Shown here piece after piece: positions 22,672 to 33,546 of a DNA stretch of 33,546 nucleotides. The DNA lies in assembly GCA_947455165.1 (NCBI GenBank), contig CANGMP010000013.1, forward strand, positions 1-33,546. The letters are read 5' to 3'. Position 1 is the stretch's first letter. Every line of letters begins with the position of its first letter. Under the pieces are notes generated by a model, which worked only from the letters and a program-made list of their open reading frames with translations, ran no database searches and was not told the origin of the DNA. The position numbers and the translations under genes are program-made. The stretch is from Acidimicrobiaceae bacterium. Lineage in GTDB: Bacteria; Actinomycetota; Acidimicrobiia; Acidimicrobiales; RAAP-2.

Positions 22672-23297
22672 AAGCTGTCCACATTCTCGAGGGTCGCGCG
22701 ATTCCCCTCGAACGCTCTGACGTCGACACCGACCAGATCATCCCTTCGGACTGGCTCAAGCGTGTTGAACGCACTGGTTTTGGCCGAGGCCTCTTCAGCG
22801 AGTGGCGAGACGAAAAGAGCTTCGTGCTCAACCAGCCCGAATACGTCGGCGCCACCATTTTGATTGCCGGCCCACGTTTTGGTACTGGATCATCACGCGA
22901 ACACGCCGTCTGGGCACTGATGGACTACGGCTTTGAGGCCGTCATCGCACCGTCCTTCGGCGACATCTTTAAGAACAACTCGTCCAAGCAGGGCCTCGTG
23001 ATCGTGCAGTTGGCTGCCGAAGACGTCGCGGCCCTCACCGAGTTAGTCAAGGGCAACCCTCAACTGACACTCACCATCGACGTGGCGCGCGCCACCGTCG
23101 AAGTGGCCGAGCTCAACTGGCAGCGAACCTTCGCCCTTGACCCGATTACCCGCGAGCGCCTGCTCAATGGTTGGGACGACATTGGCCTGTCTCTCCGGCA
23201 CGAATCGGCCATTGAAGCCTTCGAGGCGGCCCACCAGTCGGGATCGATCCGAGGAGTCTTTGACGACCTAGGTCGTGTCGTACACTCAAACGAATAA
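22668..23297 (+). CDS. leuD: 3-isopropylmalate dehydratase small subunit
   Basis: A 209-residue swivel domain partner of LeuC. The pattern [17 protein letters not shown] near residues 17-33, [17 protein letters not shown] and [17 protein letters not shown] define the family, with the GSSREH substrate-binding loop complete. The ATG at 22668 overlaps the leuC stop (ATGA), so the two subunits are made in coupled fashion. The stop lies 12 nt before the methyltransferase gene. Confidence 0.96.
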   Translation: MKAVHILEGRAIPLERSDVDTDQIIPSDWLKRVERTGFGRGLFSEWRDEKSFVLNQPEYVGATILIAGPRFGTGSSREHAVWALMDYGFEAVIAPSFGDIFKNNSSKQGLVIVQLAAEDVAALTELVKGNPQLTLTIDVARATVEVAELNWQRTFALDPITRERLLNGWDDIGLSLRHESAIEAFEAAHQSGSIRGVFDDLGRVVHSNE

Positions 23298-23309
23298 GAG
23301 AGGACTGCC

Positions 23310-24047
23310 ATGGCTGACTTCAATACCGTTTTTGCCTCACTCGCCAACGTGAACGGGTGGATGACCCGTGACCAGGCCCAGCGCCTCTGGGACCGCGCCG
23401 CCGAACTCAAGGCAGGCGACCAGATGGTCGAGATTGGTTCGTTCCAGGGCCGCTCGATGTGCGTATTGGCCAGTTCGGCACCGGCTGGGGTCACCCTGTT
23501 TGCCATCGACCCCCACGGCGGTAACGACCGCGGCCCCCAAGAGATTGACGGCTTTGCGAAAGAGGCCGAGAGCGACCACCAACTCTTTTTGACCAACCTG
23601 ACCAATGCCGGTGTTCGCGATCGCGTCACCTACCTTCGCAAGTACGCCAACGACGCCACCGATGACGTTCAGGGTTCGCTCCAGTTGCTCTACGTCGACG
23701 GCGCGCACCGCTTTAAGCCGGCCTCCGAAGACATTCGTCAGTGGGGTGCTCGCCTCAACGATGGTGGCCGCCTCTTGGTCCACGACTCGTTCTCGTCCAT
23801 TGGCGTCACCCTGGCCCTCGTCGTGCTGACCTTCTTCTCGTCCCAGTGGACCTACGAAGGGCGGAGCCAATCAATGGCTCAGTTCCGCCGTGGCCAGAAC
23901 ACCGTCGGCCAGCGCGTGGGATCGTTTCTGCGCCAAATCGGCCAGTTGCCGTACTTCGCCCTCAACCTGCTCTACAAGGGTCTGATTACGTTGAAGCTCA
24001 AGCCCGTCGCCAAGGCGCTCGGATCGACTGGCGAGTGGCCCTACTAA
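23310..24047 (+). CDS. Class I SAM-dependent methyltransferase (Methyltransf_24-like)
   Basis: A 245-residue methyltransferase with motif I VEIGSFQGRS at about residue 43, the acidic end of beta-2 (FAIDPHGG), LLYVDGAHRFKPASEDI and GGRLLVHDSFSS, as in Methyltransf_24 proteins that often act on sugars, lipids or natural products. The C-terminal third (QIGQLPYFALNLLYKGLITL) is hydrophobic and basic and may lie on the membrane. ATG 23310 has a GAGAGGA Shine-Dalgarno and follows leuD by 12 nt, so it is the last gene of the greA-leuCD operon, although no link to leucine synthesis is apparent. Overlaps the convergent PQ-loop gene by 4 nt. Confidence 0.82.
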   Translation: MADFNTVFASLANVNGWMTRDQAQRLWDRAAELKAGDQMVEIGSFQGRSMCVLASSAPAGVTLFAIDPHGGNDRGPQEIDGFAKEAESDHQLFLTNLTNAGVRDRVTYLRKYANDATDDVQGSLQLLYVDGAHRFKPASEDIRQWGARLNDGGRLLVHDSFSSIGVTLALVVLTFFSSQWTYEGRSQSMAQFRRGQNTVGQRVGSFLRQIGQLPYFALNLLYKGLITLKLKPVAKALGSTGEWPY

Positions 24048-24652
24048 GCCTGTACGAGGGCGAGGCGGCGATGCTGCCGGTGGCGATACGTCGCTAGCAC
24101 CACAATGACGGCGTTGCCCAGCCCGGCACCGCCGGAAGCAATGAGCGGTGCCCACTTGTTGTGCTCGGAGTAGTAGAGCACCCACAGGGCCAGAGAGACC
24201 ATGCCAATGGCCCACGAAGCCACCGAGACGCCCTCGACCTCACTCGAGCGAATGAGTTTGATGACTTGGGGCCACCGGTTGAGGACCATCAAGACGCCGG
24301 CGCCGTAACAGCCGGCCGACCAGCCCCAAAGTATGGTCGGCGCGCCACAGGTTGCAAAGACGAACCCCGCCGCACCAAGCAGCGTGCGCCACTCCCCTTT
24401 ACGTTCGATCCGAATGATGATGAGAAACTGAATTGGGAAGATGACGATGCTGCTCCAGAGCACGACCGGGTCGTGAACCGCGAGGCCGTACCAGGCCCAA
24501 AAGATGGTGGCGAAGATAAAGGTCAACCAGGTCGACAGGGCGATGCCGTCAGTCGAAACCTTCCAGGCACGACGCAGCTGTACCAGGGTTAGAAACCAGC
24601 CCATCACGGTGGCGACCCAGCCAATGGCGAGGTAGAAATCGTGGCTAATCAC
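24044..24652 (-). CDS. PQ-loop membrane protein with two repeats (SWEET-like)
   Basis: A 202-residue membrane protein with about seven hydrophobic helices. The second half holds a canonical PQ-loop repeat: RWPQVIKLIRSSEVEGVSVASW (Pro128-Gln129) followed by ALWVLYYSEHNKW. The first half is a degenerate repeat: LVQLRRAWKVSTDGIALSTW (Val24-Gln25 in place of Pro-Gln) followed by FWAWYGLAVHD. Two triple-helix bundles joined by a linker helix is the architecture of eukaryotic SWEET/PQ-loop transporters, whereas most bacterial SemiSWEETs have one. Likely a transporter of a small solute such as sugar or amino acid. GTG 24652 lies 6 nt after a TAGCCT -10 box. Confidence 0.8.
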   Translation of the reverse strand: MISHDFYLAIGWVATVMGWFLTLVQLRRAWKVSTDGIALSTWLTFIFATIFWAWYGLAVHDPVVLWSSIVIFPIQFLIIIRIERKGEWRTLLGAAGFVFATCGAPTILWGWSAGCYGAGVLMVLNRWPQVIKLIRSSEVEGVSVASWAIGMVSLALWVLYYSEHNKWAPLIASGGAGLGNAVIVVLATYRHRQHRRLALVQA

Positions 24653-24658
24653 TCGGTC

Positions 24659-24664
24659 AGGCTA
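24659..24664 (-). promoter_or_regulatory. -10 box of the PQ-loop gene
   Basis: On the minus strand TAGCCT ends 6 nt before GTG 24652. No Shine-Dalgarno is present. Confidence 0.5.
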
Positions 24665-24708
24665 GTTGGGGCCTTTCGTGAAACTCCGTACCGAACTGGC
24701 GAGTCGCT

Positions 24709-26415
<1,707 letters not shown>

Positions 26416-26420
26416 CTAGA

Positions 26421-26451
26421 AACGAAAAACCTCCCGCAGGGCGGGAGGTTT
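26421..26451 (-). terminator. leuA attenuator terminator
   Basis: On the minus strand an 11-bp perfect stem (26441-26451 with 26427-26437, loop of 3) is followed by TTTTTCGTTT. It lies between the leader peptide and leuA, 36 nt upstream of the leuA ATG, and so must act as a conditional terminator. Confidence 0.85.
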
Positions 26452-26499
26452 CCGGCGAGCGCGTTGTCGCGCCCGCCTATCGAAGCAGAAGGCCGGAAA
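26449..26499 (-). promoter_or_regulatory. Alternative pairing of the leuA attenuator
   Basis: TTTCCGGC inside leader codons 6-8 (26492-26499) is perfectly complementary to GCCGGAAA (26449-26456), which overlaps the first three bases of the terminator stem. GGCGGG just after the leader stop can also pair with CCCGCC in the terminator arm. These give mutually exclusive structures controlled by ribosome position. Confidence 0.6.
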
Positions 26500-26515
26500 G
26501 GGTTGATTGGTGCAT
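26477..26515 (-). CDS. leuL: leu leader peptide
   Basis: A 12-codon ORF, MHQSTLSGLLLR, whose 12 residues include four leucines, three of them consecutive (CTT CTG CTT) just before the end. It lies upstream of a conditional terminator and leuA. A ribosome stalled on the leucine codons under low charged tRNA-Leu would change pairing of the RNA downstream. Its ATG is 7 nt after a TATTCT -10 box, so the leader mRNA probably begins at or next to the ATG, as in other leaderless actinobacterial leader peptides. Confidence 0.8.
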   Translation of the reverse strand: MHQSTLSGLLLR

Positions 26516-26522
26516 TGCCTAC

Positions 26523-26551
26523 AGAATACCCCTCCGGCACAAACCTGGAAA
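26523..26551 (-). promoter_or_regulatory. leuL-leuA promoter
   Basis: On the minus strand the -10 box is TATTCT (26523-26528) and a plausible -35 is TTTCCA (26546-26551) with a 17-bp spacer. The -10 box ends 7 nt before the leader ATG. Confidence 0.6.
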
Positions 26552-26559
26552 GAGCGGAC

Positions 26560-26565
26560 TAGCCT
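26560..26565 (+). promoter_or_regulatory. -10 box of the small membrane protein gene
   Basis: TAGCCT ends 6 nt before GTG 26572. It faces away from the leuL promoter, whose -35 lies only 9 bp away. Confidence 0.45.
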
Positions 26566-26571
26566 GCGCTC

Positions 26572-26739
26572 GTGCGCATTCTCAAGATTGTCCTGGGACT
26601 CTTCATCTTGGCCCTCGTGGGGGCCGTCGCGGCCGCGCTGACCAAGGCCTTCCGCTCGTCGAGCTCGACCACCAAGAGCCCGTTGTCCTATGACACCTGG
26701 CCCACCGTTCCCCGCAAGCCGGCAGCAACCACGGCCTAG
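26572..26739 (+). CDS. Small single-TM membrane protein (55 residues)
   Basis: Starts GTG 26572 (MRILKIVLGLFILALVGAVA) and ends in a TAG at 26737-26739. Residues 4-24 form one TM helix, followed by a basic and serine-rich stretch and a polar C-terminus with DTWPTVPRKP. A Trp-Pro-x-Val-Pro-x-Lys-Pro tail after a single TM helix resembles small membrane proteins of other actinobacteria. The -10 box 6 nt upstream supports the start. The aldo/keto reductase gene begins 59 nt downstream on the same strand, so they may be co-transcribed. Function unknown. Confidence 0.65.
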   Translation: MRILKIVLGLFILALVGAVAAALTKAFRSSSSTTKSPLSYDTWPTVPRKPAATTA

Positions 26740-26798
26740 CCGTCGGTGGCCCGCGCACTCGATCTGCAGTACCAATCCCGTAGCTAAAGGAGCAACAC

Positions 26799-27776
26799 AT
26801 GGAAATGGAATATCGCCGCCTCGGTCGGTCCGGCTTGAAGGTCAGCGTGCTCTCCTTCGGGTCCTGGGTGACCTTTGCCAACAAGGACCAGATCGCCCAA
26901 GCCGCTGAAGCGGCCGAGTGTCTGAGCGCCGCCAAGGACGCCGGTGTCAACTTCTTCGACAACGCCGAGGGCTACGCCTCCGGTGAGTCTGAGCGCGTCA
27001 TGGGCGAAGCCTTCCGCCAGCTCGGCTGGAAGCGTCACGAGTACGTCGTGTCCACCAAGCTCTTCTGGGGTCTGCACAACGTCCCGAACATGAAGAACAC
27101 CCTGAACCGCAAGTACCTGAGCCAGGCCATCGACGGCTCGCTCGAGCGCTTCGGTCTCGACTTTGTCGACCTCGTCTTTTGCCACCGCCCCGACGCCAAC
27201 ACGCCGATCGAAGAGACCGTGTGGGCCATGAGCGACATGATCAGCCAAGGCAAGGCTCTCTACTGGGGCACCTCGGAGTGGAGCGCCGACGAGATTCGCG
27301 CCGCGTGGAACATCGCCGACAAGCACCACCTCCACAAGCCCGTCATGGAGCAGCCGCAGTACAACCTGTTCTGGCGTGACCGCGTCGAGAACGAGTACAA
27401 GCGCCTCTACGAAGACATCGGCCTCGGCACCACCATCTGGTCGCCACTCTCCTCGGGTCTGTTGACCGGTAAGTACCTCAACGGCGTGCCGGAAGGCAGC
27501 CGTGCCACCCTCCCCGGGTACGAGTGGCTCCGCGACATGCTGACCGACGAGAAGCGCAACGCCAAGGTCGCGCAGCTGAAGGTCATCGCCGACGAACTCG
27601 GCATCACCCTGAGCCAGCTCTCACTGGCCTGGTGCGCCAGGAACCCGAACGTCTCGACCGTTATCACCGGCGCCTCCAACGCCGACCAGGTACGCGAGAA
27701 CATGACGGCCCTCGAGGCCATGCCGCTCCTCACCAAGGAGATCATGGACCGCATCGACGTGATCAGCCTGTTCTAA
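26799..27776 (+). CDS. Aldo/keto reductase, Kv-beta/YghZ-like
   Basis: A 325-residue (beta/alpha)8 NADPH-dependent oxidoreductase. Catalytic tetrad positions are Asp54 and Tyr59 ([11 protein letters not shown]), Lys87 (STKLFWG) and His129 (FCHRPD). The cofactor region near the C-terminus is [17 protein letters not shown]. The N-terminal [20 protein letters not shown] and [15 protein letters not shown] segments place it with voltage-gated K-channel beta-subunit-like and YghZ-type reductases, which reduce aldehydes such as methylglyoxal or glyceraldehyde 3-phosphate. ATG 26799 has a strong AAAGGAG Shine-Dalgarno. A terminator follows. Physiological substrate unknown. Confidence 0.92.
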   Translation: MEMEYRRLGRSGLKVSVLSFGSWVTFANKDQIAQAAEAAECLSAAKDAGVNFFDNAEGYASGESERVMGEAFRQLGWKRHEYVVSTKLFWGLHNVPNMKNTLNRKYLSQAIDGSLERFGLDFVDLVFCHRPDANTPIEETVWAMSDMISQGKALYWGTSEWSADEIRAAWNIADKHHLHKPVMEQPQYNLFWRDRVENEYKRLYEDIGLGTTIWSPLSSGLLTGKYLNGVPEGSRATLPGYEWLRDMLTDEKRNAKVAQLKVIADELGITLSQLSLAWCARNPNVSTVITGASNADQVRENMTALEAMPLLTKEIMDRIDVISLF

Positions 27777-27793
27777 GTAAAGAACGCAACTGT

Positions 27794-27822
27794 GCCGCCT
27801 CGGGAAGCCGGGGCGGCCTTTT
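27794..27822. terminator. Terminator between aldo/keto reductase and nuclease genes
   Basis: A 10-bp GC-rich stem with one G-T pair (27794-27803 with 27808-27817), GAAG loop, then C and TTTT. The T run suits the plus strand. It lies 2 bp from the end of the convergent nuclease gene and could weakly serve both. Confidence 0.8.
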
Positions 27823-27823
27823 G

Positions 27824-28747
27824 CTATTCGCAGACGACGCCGTTGTTGTTGGCGTCTCGATACCAGGCGTACTCGGGGTCCTTACCTCGAACGTACGGCC
27901 CGTAGCCCGCGGCCTTGGCCGCTCCACACGTGGCAAAGTGCGGGTCGAGGCCGCCCGAGCTCGGGGTCACGGGAGCCGACTTCGAGGTCGTGGGAGTCGT
28001 TGGGCCCGACCCTGGACGAAGTTCCGACGCACTCGGGTACGGGAGGCCACCCATTGGAATTCGACGCAGTGGACATGCGGCCAAAACATTCAGCATGGCC
28101 GTGCGCTCCGGCGGCACGACCCAGAGTCCATACTTCTTCTTAACGGCAATCTGTCGGGCGACGTACGAGCACCAGTAGCTGCGAGCCGGCGGGAGCCACG
28201 ACGCAGCATTCGAGTCACTCTTCACACGGTTCTCGCTGGGATCAACGGCCAAGAGATTGAGCGGGTCAGTGGCCAGCCGTTCTCGAATTGAAGCCGACTC
28301 GTACTGAATGCCCGTGGCCCAGGCATTACCGAGCGCGACGACGTGGTCGATATCGAGCCCCTGGCTGTAGGCGCCACCGCGAACGTAGTGAATCACCTTG
28401 TTGGTGTAAACATCGGTGACAAACGCACTCGTCACCTTGCACCCGTCGGGACGAGTAGCTCGTTGCAGGCTGGCTCGCCAGAGGGCGTCGTCTCGTTGAT
28501 CACAGCCGTTGTGGTCAGTGTCGGCCCACGCCACACCGAAGGCCGAACGGGTGTAGCCGGTCATGGGGGCCCAGCCCTTGACGGGAAGCGACAAGAGAAC
28601 GGTCTTGGCGAGCGGACCCACGGCCGTGTTCACGCCGTAGTCGACGGCCGTCGTTGCGGCGCTCGCCCGCAGCACCGGCGTGGCGAGGGAGAGTCCGGCG
28701 AAGAGTAGTGCCAGCAAACGAAAGTGGCGAAGTGCTCGAGAGTTCAC
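27824..28747 (-). CDS. Secreted HNH (DUF1524-like) nuclease with C-terminal Excalibur domain
   Basis: A 307-residue exported protein. Residues 1-30 are a signal peptide ending in ASA. The nuclease domain holds LDIDHVVALGNAWATG (Asp134-His135 of the HNH beta-beta-alpha-metal fold), DPLNLLAVDPSENRVKSDSN (162-180) and WCSYVARQIAVKKKYGLWV, as in GmrSD-C/DUF1524 nucleases. A Pro/Thr/Ser linker (about 248-266) leads to a C-terminal Excalibur calcium-binding motif (DPHFATCGAAKAAG, then YRDANNNGVVCE at 296-307). It probably degrades extracellular DNA for nutrients or defence. GTG 28747 lies 6 nt after a TAGTCT -10 box and lacks a Shine-Dalgarno. Confidence 0.9.
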   Translation of the reverse strand: MNSRALRHFRLLALLFAGLSLATPVLRASAATTAVDYGVNTAVGPLAKTVLLSLPVKGWAPMTGYTRSAFGVAWADTDHNGCDQRDDALWRASLQRATRPDGCKVTSAFVTDVYTNKVIHYVRGGAYSQGLDIDHVVALGNAWATGIQYESASIRERLATDPLNLLAVDPSENRVKSDSNAASWLPPARSYWCSYVARQIAVKKKYGLWVVPPERTAMLNVLAACPLRRIPMGGLPYPSASELRPGSGPTTPTTSKSAPVTPSSGGLDPHFATCGAAKAAGYGPYVRGKDPEYAWYRDANNNGVVCE

Positions 28748-28753
28748 AATGTG

Positions 28754-28759
28754 AGACTA
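28754..28759 (-). promoter_or_regulatory. -10 box of the secreted nuclease gene
   Basis: On the minus strand TAGTCT ends 6 nt before GTG 28747. Confidence 0.5.
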
Positions 28760-28813
28760 GGACGGCCGTGCGACGCCATTGGAAACGGGCGCAGACTGGG
28801 GCATGATGAGAAC

Positions 28814-29434
28814 ATGCCCTTCGCGCAAGAACACTGGAATTCGGTCTACGCCAACCTGTCGCCGGCCGGCGGCAGCTGGACTCGGGCCAACCTGAACGAA
28901 TCACTCGAGGCGATTTCTCGAGTAGCTCCAAGCCCGGACTGCTCAGTGCTCGACATTGGTGGTGGCCTCGACAGCGTGGCTTTTGAACTGGCCGCCCGTG
29001 GCCGTGAGGCCTACGTAATCGATATTTCGGCCGTCGCGCTCGGCCTGCCGATCGGCTCGGACCACGAGTGGCGTAGTGGGAGTCCCGAGACGCTGCATCG
29101 TTGCGCCGGAGACGTCCTCGTGGCTCCCCTGCCGACGGTTGGCGTCTGGCACGATCGAGCAACGTTTCACTTCTTTACCGACCGCGCCGAGCGACTCGCC
29201 TACATCCAGCGGGCCGCTGCGCACGTGACGGAGGGAGGTGGCATCGTGGTGGCCGGCTTCAGCAAAACCGGTCCAACCCACTGTTCGGGACTCGAGGTGG
29301 CTCGACGTAGTCCCGAAGCGTTGGCCGAGGAGTTCTCGGACTACTTCGCCGTTGTGGAGAGCTTTGAACGCGACCACGTCACTCCCGCGGGAGTGACGCA
29401 GCGCTTTGCCTGGCTGTTAGGCCGACGGATCTAG
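28814..29434 (+). CDS. Class I SAM-dependent methyltransferase
   Basis: A 206-residue cytosolic methyltransferase. Motif I is VLDIGGGLDSVAFELAARG (about 45-63), followed by AYVIDISAVAL (acidic end of beta-2). The post-motif segment GVWHDRATFHFFTD with a later AHVTEGGGIVVAGFSKTGP is typical of a small bacterial methyltransferase group whose substrate is not known. The open frame reaches to 28724, but ATG 28814 matches the start of homologous-looking sequence (MPFAQEHWNSVYANL) and avoids overlap with the divergent nuclease gene. Upstream signals are weak: GATGAG precedes the ATG. Its stop overlaps the stop of the convergent mini-cysteine protein by 3 nt. Confidence 0.82.
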   Translation: MPFAQEHWNSVYANLSPAGGSWTRANLNESLEAISRVAPSPDCSVLDIGGGLDSVAFELAARGREAYVIDISAVALGLPIGSDHEWRSGSPETLHRCAGDVLVAPLPTVGVWHDRATFHFFTDRAERLAYIQRAAAHVTEGGGIVVAGFSKTGPTHCSGLEVARRSPEALAEEFSDYFAVVESFERDHVTPAGVTQRFAWLLGRRI

Positions 29435-29556
29435 TCGTTGCGCTCGCAGTGACAGCGTTCCGCTTCAGGAACGCCGGCCAGAGCCTCTTCAATGTGATCG
29501 CCGCAACCACTCCAGGTGGGCTTATTGCAACGGGGGCAGGTCACTTTGCTGCACAT
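29431..29556 (-). CDS. Mini cysteine-rich (zinc-ribbon-like) protein, 41 residues
   Basis: Starts ATG 29556 (MCSKVTCPRCNKPTWSGCGD) with an AAGGAG Shine-Dalgarno 5 nt upstream. It has six cysteines (Cys2, 7, 10, 18, 35, 37), with CPRC as one probable zinc knuckle and GCGDH and CHC as further ligands. Small proteins with this CPxCxKPTWxGCG pattern followed by AERCxC occur in many actinobacteria and have no known function. It begins 9 nt after the serA stop codon and is therefore the last gene of the aminotransferase-serA operon. Its stop overlaps that of the convergent methyltransferase gene. Confidence 0.8.
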   Translation of the reverse strand: MCSKVTCPRCNKPTWSGCGDHIEEALAGVPEAERCHCERND

Positions 29557-29565
29557 AGTGGCTCC

Positions 29566-31140
29566 TTACTTAAGAGTGATGGTGTGAATGTCGATGATGC
29601 CCTCGTTCGAGCGCAGGGCGCTGAGCGTGGCGTCGGGCGTGGGCGCACCGGTCGAAAGCACCATCATTGCGGTGCCGGCTGAGGGGCTTGGTCCCACCGC
29701 CATCGAGGTGATCGAGATGCCGGCTTCGCCAAGAGCGAGACCAACCACACCGATCATGCCGGGACGGTCGTCGTTGCGCACAACGAGCATCGACTGGGCC
29801 GGAGGGATCTCGACGGAGTGACCATCGACGGTCACGATGCGCGGCTCAATGCGAGTGCCGACAGTGGCCAGGGTGCCCGAAACTTCGTGGGCGCCGGAGC
29901 GCACCGTGATGAGGTTCACGAACTCCTGGGACGTGATCTCAGAGCTTTCGCCGAAGGAGACGCCGTTGTCGGCGGCCAGCTGCGGAGCGTTGACGAAGGA
30001 GGCGCTGGTGTGGCCGGTAGAGACAAAGAGTCCCTTCAGTGCACAGAGCGTCAAGATCTTGGTGCCGGCGCCGGCCAGTTCACCCTGGTAGAGCACTTCG
30101 AGGTCGGCCGGCGTTCCGTCGAGGAGACCACCGAGGAAACGACCCAGCAACTCGGCCAAGGCCATGAAGGGACGAACAACGTCGGAGACTTCACCGGCCG
30201 AGACGTTGACCGCGAAGGGTACAAAGTCGCCAGCGAGGGCCAACTGGACCTGCTCGGCAATGGTGATACCGGCCTTGTCCTGGGCTTCGGCTGTTGAGGC
30301 ACCGAGGTGAGGGGCGACGACGACGGAGGGCAACTCAAAGAGTGGCGACTCGGTGCAGGGCTCCTTCTCGAAGACGTCGAGGGCGGCACCCTGGACGTGA
30401 CCGTCACGTATTGCCGCAGCGAGGTCGGCTTCGTTAACGATGCCACCACGAGCGACGTTGATGATGCGAACGCCGGGCTTGCACTTCTTCAACGACTCGG
30501 CATTCAAGAGGTTGGTGGTCTCTTTGTTCTTGGGTAGGTGAATGGTGATGAAGTCACTCTGGGCCAGCAAGGTGTCGAGACTCATGAGCTCGACGCCCAT
30601 CATGCGAGCCCGCTCCTCGGAGATGAAGGGGTCATACGCCACGAGACGCATACCAAAGGCCAGGGCGCGCTGGGCCACGAGGGCGCCAATCTTGCCGAGA
30701 CCAACGACGCCGAGCGTCTTGCCGTACAGCTCGACGCCCTCCCACTTGGAGCGCTCCCACTTACCGTTCTTGAGAGCCGAGTGAGCCTGAGGCACGTTGC
30801 GGGCCTGGCTGAGCAAGAGCGCCATGGTCTGCTCGGCAGCCGAAAGAATGTTGGACTGGGGCGCATTGACCACCATCACGCCGAGCTCAGTGGCGCGGTT
30901 GACATCAACATTGTCTAGACCGATTCCGGCACGTCCGACGACGATGAGGTCCTTGCCTGCTTCGAGCGTGGGGGCATCGACTTGGGTAGCCGAACGAATG
31001 ATCAGGGCGTGGGCGCCCGGAATCGTCGCGATGAGCTGTTCGGGGCTCAGGCCAAGTTGAACGTCGACTTCGTGGCCAGCGGCCCGCAGTGCATTCAGAC
31101 CGGATTCGGCAATTTCTTCTGTCACGAGCACACGGGCCAC
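29566..31140 (-). CDS. serA: D-3-phosphoglycerate dehydrogenase
   Basis: A 524-residue enzyme that oxidises 3-phosphoglycerate, the first step of serine synthesis. The NAD-binding motif is GVVGLGKIGALVAQ. The catalytic Arg is in INVARGGIVNE, Glu in DVFEKEP and His in VVAPHLGAST. After the catalytic domains comes an intervening (ASB-like) domain from about 315 and a C-terminal ACT domain (SMLVVRNDDRPGMIGVVG) that should bind serine for feedback inhibition, the long form found in Mycobacterium. GTG 31140 has an AGAGGA Shine-Dalgarno and lies 33 nt after the aminotransferase gene. Confidence 0.96.
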   Translation of the reverse strand: MARVLVTEEIAESGLNALRAAGHEVDVQLGLSPEQLIATIPGAHALIIRSATQVDAPTLEAGKDLIVVGRAGIGLDNVDVNRATELGVMVVNAPQSNILSAAEQTMALLLSQARNVPQAHSALKNGKWERSKWEGVELYGKTLGVVGLGKIGALVAQRALAFGMRLVAYDPFISEERARMMGVELMSLDTLLAQSDFITIHLPKNKETTNLLNAESLKKCKPGVRIINVARGGIVNEADLAAAIRDGHVQGAALDVFEKEPCTESPLFELPSVVVAPHLGASTAEAQDKAGITIAEQVQLALAGDFVPFAVNVSAGEVSDVVRPFMALAELLGRFLGGLLDGTPADLEVLYQGELAGAGTKILTLCALKGLFVSTGHTSASFVNAPQLAADNGVSFGESSEITSQEFVNLITVRSGAHEVSGTLATVGTRIEPRIVTVDGHSVEIPPAQSMLVVRNDDRPGMIGVVGLALGEAGISITSMAVGPSPSAGTAMMVLSTGAPTPDATLSALRSNEGIIDIHTITLK

Positions 31141-31173
31141 AGTGATCCTCTTTCTTAAAGTTCGTTAGTTCGC

Positions 31174-33534
<2,361 letters not shown>

Positions 33535-33546
33535 ATCTCAGTGCGC

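Overview
The window looks like chromosomal DNA of an actinobacterium. GC is high (about 60%), GTG starts are frequent, and the housekeeping genes are of actinobacterial type: a mycobacterial-type SerC, a long class-2 LeuA, and single-domain MaoC and CitE-like proteins like those in Streptomyces ethylmalonyl-CoA loci. My best guess is Acidimicrobiia, but this is inference from protein style and not a database result.

Layout. 1-4.9 kb: the 3' part of an oligopeptidase B gene, a small membrane protein, a flavin reductase, an alpha/beta hydrolase, and a minus-strand operon DUF6941-type gene / MaoC hydratase / mutY. 4.9-9.4 kb: a long acyl-CoA dehydrogenase that I read as methylsuccinyl-CoA dehydrogenase, a frameshifted membrane-protein gene, a NiCoT nickel/cobalt permease and a CitE-like malyl/methylmalyl-CoA lyase. 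With the MaoC gene these supply the last three steps of the ethylmalonyl-CoA pathway (methylsuccinyl-CoA to mesaconyl-CoA to methylmalyl-CoA to glyoxylate plus propionyl-CoA). 9.5-13.0 kb: a tightly overlapped envelope operon (NlpC/P60 hydrolase, degenerate Lgt-like protein, GT-C glycosyltransferase).

13.46-17.03 kb is an AT-richer accessory islet. It holds two paralogous copies of an unrecognised 177-residue protein. One lies behind a Fic AMP-transferase gene and the other behind a small ORF plus a frameshifted nucleotidyltransferase gene. The second cassette is bounded by a 66-bp direct repeat of the 3' end of the neighbouring acyl-CoA dehydrogenase gene. The two repeat copies differ at five positions, all synonymous, which is the signature of integration at the end of a coding gene.

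17-33.5 kb is amino-acid biosynthesis: acyl-CoA dehydrogenase, an unknown gene, leuB-ilvE (minus), greA-leuC-leuD-methyltransferase (plus), a two-repeat PQ-loop protein, leuA preceded by a leucine leader peptide and attenuator, an aldo/keto reductase, a secreted HNH/Excalibur nuclease, a methyltransferase, an aminotransferase-serA-mini-cysteine-protein operon, and divergent serC.

A theme across the window is leaderless transcription. At least 13 genes have a TANNNT -10 box ending exactly 6 or 7 nt before the start codon and mostly lack a Shine-Dalgarno sequence, while genes inside operons mostly have one or overlap their upstream neighbour. This helps choose start codons and supports several small genes. 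No tRNA, rRNA, CRISPR array, transposase or integrase was seen.
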